DNA of 64,000 bases from Hyunsoonleella aquatilis (GTDB lineage Bacteria; Bacteroidota; Bacteroidia; Flavobacteriales; Flavobacteriaceae). The notes under the pieces were generated by a model. It was not told the DNA's origin. It did not search any database and saw only the letters and a program-made list of their open reading frames with translations. Positions 54,668-62,123 of the stretch are shown piece after piece (the first letter of the stretch is position 1; each line of letters opens with the position of its first letter). A program made the translations under genes and the position numbers. The stretch lies in assembly GCF_014270105.1 (NCBI RefSeq), contig NZ_JACNMF010000003.1, positions 248,001-312,000 of the forward strand, given 5' to 3'.

Positions 54668-57166
54668 ATGAAAACTATGAAGTACAAAAAAGCCCTAGTA
54701 TCGCTGTTAATCATTTCACTTTGTGGAAATATTTTTAGTCAAGAATTAGAACGTCCTTTTATCTTAGTAAAATCTAGTGAGCGTAATCAAATCCTAGAAA
54801 AAATAGACACCCAATCCTGGGCTCAACAAATTTATGATACGCTAAAATTAACAACCGACGCTGAGTTCGCGAAATTTTACAAAAACCCGTCAGTATATAT
54901 CAAACAATTGCCCTTTGATTGGTCTAAAAAACAACAAAACCATTTTCCGCCATTTTTTAAAACAACACATATACGGAATGGTGTTCAAGAAAATTTGGAT
55001 AATGCGACCGAGGAAGACTGGAAACCTGCCGAACTTTTAATTACACATTTGCAAGTGGCTTTAGATTGTGGTACCATGTACTACATCACCCAAGATGAGA
55101 AATATGCATACATGGCAAGCAGTATTTTATATTCATTTTTAAAATCAGTACAGCAATCTGAGGTATCTACTTGGAGAGGTAGGGGCGGTTGGTTATTTCC
55201 GTATGATGGCTTTCGAGAAGTTCGTGTCATCGGGTATAGACTACCGTTGATTTATGATTTTATCCATTCTTATCTGAAAGAAGAAGGAAAAGCTTTTGAT
55301 ATTATTAAAGACAAAAACGTAAATTTTCCTTTTGAAGATGCTCAGGAAGTGTTTAAGGCCTATGCAAACATAACGGTAAATTACGGGCAATCGGGTTCAA
55401 ATCATAGTGTTTTAGAAGCACCAAGTTTGGTGTATAATGCCTTGGCGATGGATGATGAAACGGATCGAGAAAAGTGGTTGTCCTATTTCTTCACTGAAAG
55501 TACCGAAAACCAAGATGCGCTAAACGTTATGGTTAAAAATTATAAAAATGAAGGTGATATCTGGCCAGAAACCTCTCAATATTTAAATCATACAACATCC
55601 ATTTTAGCAAGATTGATGTTGGTACTGAATAAATACGATCCGTCTTTAAAATTGGGGGAAAAGCACTCCAATATTTTGCATGCCCTACCTCGACTGGATT
55701 ATTTTGTATATCCTAACAATGAAATTGTACGTTGGGGAGATGGACACAGGCATGCGCATGTGCCTTATGAAGCTTATGATGATGCCTATGCCGTGGCTAA
55801 GATGGATGGGTTGACGGAAATTCAAAATAAATTTGCACCACTTATTAATAGGGCAATTAGCAAAGGGAAATATAAAAGAAAAGGTACTGAGGCTTTATTT
55901 TGGTACGATGGTAGTTTTGATAATGCATCTACCAATGTAGAGTTGTCGCGGACGGATAGAGTGTATCATGCTGGTATTGTTTTACAACGTAATTTAAGTA
56001 ACACAAATAACCCCAAAGATGGTTTAATGTGTTTTGTTGGCGGTGCGCACATGGTACATGGGCATGCGGAAGGCATGAATATTGAATTATACGGTGAGGG
56101 GCAAGTTTTAGGGGTAGATAACGGCAGAAATCGCTATGGGGTTGACCTTCATGAAAACTACTCCAGAATTTTTGCAGGGCACAACACTGTTATTGTAAAT
56201 GGAAGCTCTCGAGGTGAAGGTGGATGGGTTGATTTGGAAATTAATAAAATTCAACTGATTTCCATGGAACCCGAAGTTGGGCAGGAAGGAGTGTCTCCTA
56301 ATCATTCTTTTAGTTTAACAAGTTTTGAAGATGATAAAGGAGATAAGGCCGAAGCCACACAAGAACGCACCTTGGCTTTGATTAGAACGTCTCCAACAAC
56401 AGGCTATTATGTAGATGTATTCCGCTCAAAATCCAGACTACCGAATGAATATCATGATTATTTGTATCATAATATAGGAGACAAACTCACTTTTGAAAAT
56501 AAGGATTTAGATTTTCAAAAAACACCTGAAAGATATATGGCGAATGCAGATTTACCATGGAAACGTAACAAAGTTTATAGGCATCCAGGATGGCATTTCT
56601 TCGAAGATGTAAATACTTCAAAAACTTATGCAAGTGATGTAAAAGCCACATTTCAGACAGAAAAATTAAAACAAGGCGATATTTTTATGCAATTGCATAT
56701 TCCGGGTTTTGAAAATAGAACTTATACAAAAGTAAAGGCGCCAATTACCTTTGAGTCTCCAGAGCCCTATGATAGTTTACCAACACCAACTTTGGTCATT
56801 AGAAAAGAAGGCGAGGCATGGAAAAACCCATTTGTAGTGGTTTTTGAACCCTATAACGAAACGGAAACGCCATCCATTCAATCCGTTACTAAAATTGAGC
56901 AGGATGGATTGTATAAAGGCTTAAAAGTTGTGAGTAAAACACCTTCCGAAACTTTAATTCAGTATGTGATTGCGCAGTCGAAAAATGATATCTTTCAGAA
57001 TGAAGTATTGGATATTTATTTTGAAGGGACTTTAGCAATAATCACCTTAAATGAAGATGAAACGTTAAAAAGTATTTACGTTGGAGAAGGTGAAAAACTT
57101 TCTTATAAAAATGAGGATATTACTACCAATTCATCAAAATCATATTATAAAGAGTACACTAAATAA
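54668..57166 (+). CDS. secreted heparinase II/III-like protein (lyase or oligosaccharide dehydratase)
   Basis: The 832-residue product has a signal peptide (1-25, ending IFSQ), a helical toroid region (~30-420; QSGSNHSVLEAPSLVYNALAM, HALPRLDYFVYPNNEIVRWGDGHRHAH) and a heparinase II/III-type beta-sandwich (~430-830; GGAHMVHGHAEGMNIELYGEGQVLGVDNGRNRYG). This alpha/alpha-toroid plus beta-sandwich plan belongs to several lyase families. In ulvan loci a protein of this general architecture has been reported as an oligosaccharide dehydratase acting on rhamnose-containing ulvan oligomers, so that is an alternative to a polysaccharide lyase. Which it is cannot be decided here. Confidence 0.8.
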   Translation: MKTMKYKKALVSLLIISLCGNIFSQELERPFILVKSSERNQILEKIDTQSWAQQIYDTLKLTTDAEFAKFYKNPSVYIKQLPFDWSKKQQNHFPPFFKTTHIRNGVQENLDNATEEDWKPAELLITHLQVALDCGTMYYITQDEKYAYMASSILYSFLKSVQQSEVSTWRGRGGWLFPYDGFREVRVIGYRLPLIYDFIHSYLKEEGKAFDIIKDKNVNFPFEDAQEVFKAYANITVNYGQSGSNHSVLEAPSLVYNALAMDDETDREKWLSYFFTESTENQDALNVMVKNYKNEGDIWPETSQYLNHTTSILARLMLVLNKYDPSLKLGEKHSNILHALPRLDYFVYPNNEIVRWGDGHRHAHVPYEAYDDAYAVAKMDGLTEIQNKFAPLINRAISKGKYKRKGTEALFWYDGSFDNASTNVELSRTDRVYHAGIVLQRNLSNTNNPKDGLMCFVGGAHMVHGHAEGMNIELYGEGQVLGVDNGRNRYGVDLHENYSRIFAGHNTVIVNGSSRGEGGWVDLEINKIQLISMEPEVGQEGVSPNHSFSLTSFEDDKGDKAEATQERTLALIRTSPTTGYYVDVFRSKSRLPNEYHDYLYHNIGDKLTFENKDLDFQKTPERYMANADLPWKRNKVYRHPGWHFFEDVNTSKTYASDVKATFQTEKLKQGDIFMQLHIPGFENRTYTKVKAPITFESPEPYDSLPTPTLVIRKEGEAWKNPFVVVFEPYNETETPSIQSVTKIEQDGLYKGLKVVSKTPSETLIQYVIAQSKNDIFQNEVLDIYFEGTLAIITLNEDETLKSIYVGEGEKLSYKNEDITTNSSKSYYKEYTK

Positions 57167-57190
57167 TTCTAATAACAAACACTATTTAAA

Positions 57191-58324
57191 ATGAAGCAAT
57201 TACTCGTCTTATTATTAACGATTACTCTTTTTGGTTGCCAAACAAGTACTAACGAAACCTTGCTTTTTGTGGGTAGTTATACTGATAAACAACCAGGTGA
57301 AGGCATTCATGTTTACCAGTTTAACAACGAAACTGGAGAAAGCGTTTTAAAGTTTACTTTGGATAGTATAACAAACACCTCTTTTTTAAAGCTATCCGAT
57401 AACGGCGAATATTTGTATTCTGTTGTAGAAAGTCAAATGCCACACCACGGTAAAGTAGCTTCGTTCAAAGTGGATGCTAAAAATCAAAAAATAGAATTAC
57501 TAAATATGCAGGACTGTGGCGGGCTGAACCCTGTGCATTTGCAAATTGACCACACAGGAAATTATTTAACCAATTCAAATTACTCCGATGGAAGTTTAAG
57601 CTTATTTAAGATTAATAAAGATGGAAGTCTTAATGAGGCAAGTCAAGTGCTAAAATTTAAGGATAGCAGTATTATAAAAGGGCGTCAGGATAAGTCTCAT
57701 ATTCATTCATCATATTTTTCACCTGATAATAAGTACTTGTTTACTCAGGATTTAGGAGCAGATAAGATGAGAAGATTTAGCTTTTCCGATAAGGATAAAG
57801 GCTTATTAGAAAATGAAATGGATATTAAAGCTAAACTAGGTAGCGGACCTAGGCATTTTGCCTTTCATCCCAATGGGAAATTTGGATATTTAGCAAACGA
57901 ATTGAGTGGTAAAGTTGATGCGTATCAATATGTAAATGGAGATTTGGTTTTTATAGAAGATTACCTTTCTTACGGTCAACAACAAGATATTTACAGAACA
58001 GCAGATATCCATACCTCACCAGATGGCAAGTTTTTGTATGTTTCAAATAGAGGGCCCGAAGAAGATACTATTACCGTGTTTCAAATTAATCAAGACAACG
58101 GCAAACTAACTTTGGTAGAAAGAACGGATACGGGAGGCCAACACCCTAGAAACTTTGCGATTCACCCTTCAGGAAAATATTTGTTGGTTACAAACATGTT
58201 TACCGATAATGTTGTTGTGTTTCGGAGAGACATCGAAACAGGAAAACTAACAAAACTAGATAAGGAGATTAAAGTGAAAACGCCGTCTAGTGTTCAGATA
58301 TTCACCTATGCAATTTCGGAGTAA
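57191..58324 (+). CDS. beta-propeller lactonase-family lipoprotein
   Basis: The 377-residue product has a lipoprotein signal (ITLFGC, Cys at ~16) and a seven-bladed propeller of the 6-phosphogluconolactonase (YbhE-like) type (~20-375). Repeated family motifs are FVGSYTDKQPGEGIHVYQFN, GGLNPVHLQIDHTGNYL, GSGPRHFAFHPNGKFGYLANEL and GGQHPRNFAIHPSGKYLLVTNM. Cytoplasmic relatives hydrolyse sugar lactones; this one is exported. In the locus it could open an aldonolactone or have a binding role (inference). Last gene of the 47965 unit, facing the ppx gene convergently. Confidence 0.82.
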   Translation: MKQLLVLLLTITLFGCQTSTNETLLFVGSYTDKQPGEGIHVYQFNNETGESVLKFTLDSITNTSFLKLSDNGEYLYSVVESQMPHHGKVASFKVDAKNQKIELLNMQDCGGLNPVHLQIDHTGNYLTNSNYSDGSLSLFKINKDGSLNEASQVLKFKDSSIIKGRQDKSHIHSSYFSPDNKYLFTQDLGADKMRRFSFSDKDKGLLENEMDIKAKLGSGPRHFAFHPNGKFGYLANELSGKVDAYQYVNGDLVFIEDYLSYGQQQDIYRTADIHTSPDGKFLYVSNRGPEEDTITVFQINQDNGKLTLVERTDTGGQHPRNFAIHPSGKYLLVTNMFTDNVVVFRRDIETGKLTKLDKEIKVKTPSSVQIFTYAISE

Positions 58325-58373
58325 TAAGCGAAATTTGCGATGGTGAAATAGGCAGGCAACCTCTTAAAGTAGT

Positions 58374-59285
58374 CTATTGGTATCCCAAATATTCAATCTT
58401 GTTTAAGTTGCGTTGGGTGTTTTGCTCGTACAGTTCGTAAACCAATCCATCTTTCAAGCCTACTTTCGGTACCAATATTTGATCGCTACCCATTTCTTTC
58501 ATCACCCTAAGGTATATTTCGGATGCAGGTATGATTACGTCCGCCCTGTCCGGGTTCATTTTCAGGATGGACATGCGTTCCTCATAGCTAAACTCTTTTA
58601 CATAAGCCCTCAATGCTTTAAGCTCTGCATACGAGATTGCCATATTCGATGCTTTATTGGCCAATTTGTACAGGCGGTTGATGTTACCGCCAGTGCCTAT
58701 GCCAATTATATTTTTTGATTTGTAGAATGGCGTGGCGCGCAACCATTCTCTTATGGAGTTAAAAACTTCCGCTCTTTCATCTGCGGAAAGTTGACGAACC
58801 GAACCAATTCTAAAAGATTGGTTTTCAATAAGCTGTCCGTTTTCTATCAGGTTGAGTTCAGTACTACCTCCCCCTACATCTATATGAACGTACTTCTTGT
58901 CGCTTAAAGTGTGCAAAATAGCTTTGTTTAATATGCTGGCTTCCTTTTTACCGGGGATAATGTCTATTTTTAAACCTACGCTATTGTTTATGGTCTGTTG
59001 AATTTCGTCTCCGTTAGTGGCCTCCCGCATGGCCGATGTAGCAACTGCGTAATAACCTTCAACCTCGTACAGATCGATCAAATGCTTAAATGTGCTCATT
59101 AATTTTATGAACTTCTCCCTTGTGGCTGGAGAAATTTCGCCTTTGGAAAACACATCATGGCCCAGGCGCAAGGGAAATCTTAGCAATTGCAGGTTTTTAA
59201 AACTTACCAAATCTTGGTCTTCATATACTCTTACTACCTGAAGCCTAATGGCATTCGACCCGATATCAACTGAAGCTAATTTCAT
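58374..59285 (-). CDS. Ppx/GppA-family phosphatase
   Basis: The 303-residue cytoplasmic protein is a short Ppx/GppA (exopolyphosphatase / pppGpp phosphatase) member with an actin-like ATPase fold. SVDIGSNAIRLQVV at the start is the first phosphate-binding loop and HIDVGGGSTEL the second; GIGTGGNINRL follows. It lacks the C-terminal HD domain of longer proteins. It is a housekeeping-type gene, convergent with the glycan operon, and separates it from the two GntR-type genes. Not obviously linked to glycan use. Confidence 0.88.
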   Translation of the reverse strand: MKLASVDIGSNAIRLQVVRVYEDQDLVSFKNLQLLRFPLRLGHDVFSKGEISPATREKFIKLMSTFKHLIDLYEVEGYYAVATSAMREATNGDEIQQTINNSVGLKIDIIPGKKEASILNKAILHTLSDKKYVHIDVGGGSTELNLIENGQLIENQSFRIGSVRQLSADERAEVFNSIREWLRATPFYKSKNIIGIGTGGNINRLYKLANKASNMAISYAELKALRAYVKEFSYEERMSILKMNPDRADVIIPASEIYLRVMKEMGSDQILVPKVGLKDGLVYELYEQNTQRNLNKIEYLGYQ

Positions 59286-59397
59286 GTTCGTACAAATTTT
59301 AAATGGTTATATCAATTCATAAATATAAAAACAATTATTTCAAAACATTAAAATGTAGGGCTTTCGGTATTCCAATTTTCAGGTGAGGCAAAATTGG

Positions 59398-60447
59398 CTA
59401 CAGCGATTCTCTTTCAACAAAATTAAACGGGACCTTTACTTTAATTCCGCAGGACTTATTCAAAATAATCTCGGCCGCTGATTCACCCATAACCTTGAAG
59501 TCTGTAGAAATTGTAGTGATGCCAAGTAATTCCTTTAAAGGCGTTTCGTTATAAGAAATTATGCCAATATCTTTGCCAAGAATGAACTCATCCTCGCGTA
59601 ATTGCTTAACAAGGCTTACCAGATCGGATTCTTCAATAGTAATAAACAAATCGCCACGTTTCAAAATCATATCATCATATACCTTGTCTAATACCTCGAA
59701 TTCGAATTTGTGCTCCACACAAAACTTCCTGAAACCATGTAAAATACGCCTAGGATAAGGATAAACGGCTTTCTCGGGGTATATCAATACAAGCTTTTCG
59801 TATCGCTTAATTTTTTGAAGGCCCTCCGTCAAGGCAAAGTAAATGTCATTTTCAAAGTCTTGATAAATTTCATTTGTCTTTCCGTTAAAGATGGGTTTGC
59901 TATTATCGAGCAAAATAAATTTTTCGGGGGGCAAGGACAGTAATTTTTCCAAAACTTTATCCGTAAAGCTAACATGCTTCAAGTCCTCTGCCTTAAAATG
60001 AGGCATAATTACAAAGTAGTCATATGCCGCTTTATTTTTATCCAATAAATTGAGAAACAAAGTTTCATCACAATGATACACATGTAAATCGGTATGCGAA
60101 TTGGCACCAATACTGTTGATAAAGTGATTGTAGGCTCTTAATTTATAGGTGCTTAGCTTGTTTATTAGGAAAAGTATGTTGACTTTGGAAATTAATTTGG
60201 TCCTGGTTATGTAGAACCCTTTTCCGCGTATTGAGGTAATTATATTGCGCTCCTTTAATATGCTATAGGCCTTTTCGACAGTATCACGAGATAGATAAAA
60301 CTCTTCGCTAAACATATTTATGGATGGGATCTTTTGATCCATCGTCAAGTTTCCAATTGAAATATTATGGATAATTGAATCTATGATCTGCTGGTATTTT
60401 GGCACCCTAGAGTTTTCATCAATCGTTATGAATTTCATCATTTCCAT
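59398..60447 (-). CDS. GntR-type regulator with sugar-binding-like domain, copy 2
   Basis: I choose the ATG at 60447 (MEMMKFITIDEN); the reading frame extends to a TTG at 60471, and 60441 or 60438 are also possible. The 349-residue product has the GntR winged helix (QKIPSINMFSEEFYLSRDTVEKAYSIL) and a LacI/periplasmic-binding-like effector domain (IGIISYNETPLKELLGITTISTDFK). It is strongly similar to the neighbouring gene at 60593-61633 and less so to 25505-26545. The two adjacent genes are a tandem duplication. Confidence 0.85.
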   Translation of the reverse strand: MEMMKFITIDENSRVPKYQQIIDSIIHNISIGNLTMDQKIPSINMFSEEFYLSRDTVEKAYSILKERNIITSIRGKGFYITRTKLISKVNILFLINKLSTYKLRAYNHFINSIGANSHTDLHVYHCDETLFLNLLDKNKAAYDYFVIMPHFKAEDLKHVSFTDKVLEKLLSLPPEKFILLDNSKPIFNGKTNEIYQDFENDIYFALTEGLQKIKRYEKLVLIYPEKAVYPYPRRILHGFRKFCVEHKFEFEVLDKVYDDMILKRGDLFITIEESDLVSLVKQLREDEFILGKDIGIISYNETPLKELLGITTISTDFKVMGESAAEIILNKSCGIKVKVPFNFVERESL

Positions 60448-60592
60448 TAGGGAGGGAGATTTACGAGTCAAAAAATTTTAATTACTGAAAAGTAAAACTT
60501 TTTTTTGAAAAAATTCAATAAAGAAGCAACTCTTTATGGAGTTTTTGTATGCGAATAAGGCAGTATGTTCTGGGGTAAAGAGATTTGCCAAC

Positions 60593-61633
60593 CTACATTG
60601 AATTCCTATTTGTAAACCTGAAAGGAACTTTAACTTTACCTTTTTTATTGTCCAGAATCATATGCGCTGCGGCTTCTCCCATTAACTTAAAGTCCGTGGA
60701 TATTGTTGAAATACCCAGAAGTGCTTTTAAGGGTGTTTCGTTGTAAGATATAATACCAATATCTTTTCCCAGAGAAAGTTTCTTCTCTTTTAGTAATCCC
60801 ATTAAGTTTATCAGATCATTTTCTTCAATTGTGATAAACAAATCCCCTTTAAACAGGATCATATCATCATGTACCTTATCAAAAATATCAAAATCTAAAT
60901 TATGCTTTACGCAAAACCGTGTGAAGCCTCGAGTAATTCTTTTTGGATACGGATGTACCGCTTTTCTTGGATATATTAGGATTATCTTTTTGTACCGGGC
61001 TATCTTTTTTACCCCCTTGTTAAGTGCATTGAAAATGTCCTGTTCATAATCCTCATAAACCGTAATTGGGTTATCTTCAATTGGGATTTGTGCGTTACCC
61101 ATAATCACAAGTTTGTTCCGGGGAATTTTGCTCATGGCCTGGGTTACATCCACTGTTGTACTCGTATGTTGTTGATCTTCAGTTTTAAAGTGGGGCATAA
61201 TAACGTAATGGTCGTAGGTCCTTTTATGTTTTTCCAATAAATTCAGAAATAGGGATTCGTCACAATGGTAGATGTGAAGATCGACGTAAGCGTTGGGGCC
61301 AATACTTTTCATAAAGGAATAGTATATTTCCATCTTGTACCAACTCAATTTATTAATGAGAAATAAAATATTTAGTTTGTTGATCAGTTTGGTACGGGAA
61401 ATATAAAAGCCCTTTCCTTGTATCGAGGTAATTATATTGCGTTCTTTTAGTATGCTGTAAGCCTTTTCTACGGTATCTCTGGAAAGGTAAAATTCTTCAC
61501 TAAAACTATTGATTGAAGGAATCTTTTGGTCCATCTTAAGATTTCCCATTGAAATATTAAGGATTATCGAATCAATAATCTGCTGGTATTTGGGTACCCT
61601 GGAATTTTTGTCAATCTTTATAAACTTCATCAT
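60593..61633 (-). CDS. GntR-type regulator with sugar-binding-like domain, copy 3
   Basis: The 346-residue product (start MMKFIKIDKNSRVPKYQQ) has the same architecture as copy 2, including the identical recognition-helix segment EEFYLSRDTVEKAYSIL. That identity implies the two tandem copies bind the same or a very similar DNA site. The effector domains differ more, so they may answer to different sugars (inference). It is divergent from the bifunctional aldolase/dehydrogenase gene, with a 490-bp region between them, which makes it a candidate regulator of that gene. No regulon operator is seen in front of it. Confidence 0.85.
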   Translation of the reverse strand: MMKFIKIDKNSRVPKYQQIIDSIILNISMGNLKMDQKIPSINSFSEEFYLSRDTVEKAYSILKERNIITSIQGKGFYISRTKLINKLNILFLINKLSWYKMEIYYSFMKSIGPNAYVDLHIYHCDESLFLNLLEKHKRTYDHYVIMPHFKTEDQQHTSTTVDVTQAMSKIPRNKLVIMGNAQIPIEDNPITVYEDYEQDIFNALNKGVKKIARYKKIILIYPRKAVHPYPKRITRGFTRFCVKHNLDFDIFDKVHDDMILFKGDLFITIEENDLINLMGLLKEKKLSLGKDIGIISYNETPLKALLGISTISTDFKLMGEAAAHMILDNKKGKVKVPFRFTNRNSM

Positions 61634-62123
61634 TTCCTTGATATTTTAATCTCAATTTTCTAATAAGCAAAGTTGCCATGCCAACATTTTGGGAGATATG
61701 CCATTTAGGCAAGCATATCGATGATGAAAGCAATAATTTAGAATATGTGCTTATCATAATTCATATGATTACAGTTGCAAAAATATAAAAGAAACTGATT
61801 GTTAAACTTACGACAAAAATAATTGTTGATTGTGTCCTTCTGTACTTTAAATTTACTGTTGGTTCTTATGGTACGAATTCCGTTGCTTGCTGTTACAATG
61901 GCTTTAGCATAAGCCAAATATTTCTAGGGTGTTCATTTTATATGACGGAATCGGACAGTTTATTTTTAAAGGAATTGGGCTGCGAAGTATTCTGCAAGGC
62001 AATGTTAAAAAATCTATATCTAATACAGTTTTGATATCAATGGCGTCTCAAACGGTACAGTACAGGATAGGAATGTTTGTCCCCTACAGTATTTTTGGTT
62101 TTATAACTTATTTTAATAAAAAA
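61634..62123. other. 490-bp divergent regulatory region
   Basis: No gene seen. It lies between the minus-strand GntR-type gene (start 61633) and the plus-strand aldolase/dehydrogenase gene (start 62124). On the minus strand CAAAAATA near 61775 and again near 61815 read as TATTTTTG, possible -7 boxes for the GntR-type gene. The plus-strand operator and -7 box lie at 62052-62097. Confidence 0.55.
62052..62097 (+). promoter_or_regulatory. regulon promoter 8: direct-repeat operator plus perfect -7 box
   Basis: Half-sites CGGTACA (62053-62059) and CAGGATA (62063-62069), 20 nt, then TATTTTTG (62090-62097), an exact TAnnTTTG, 26 nt before the ATG at 62124. Confidence 0.75.
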
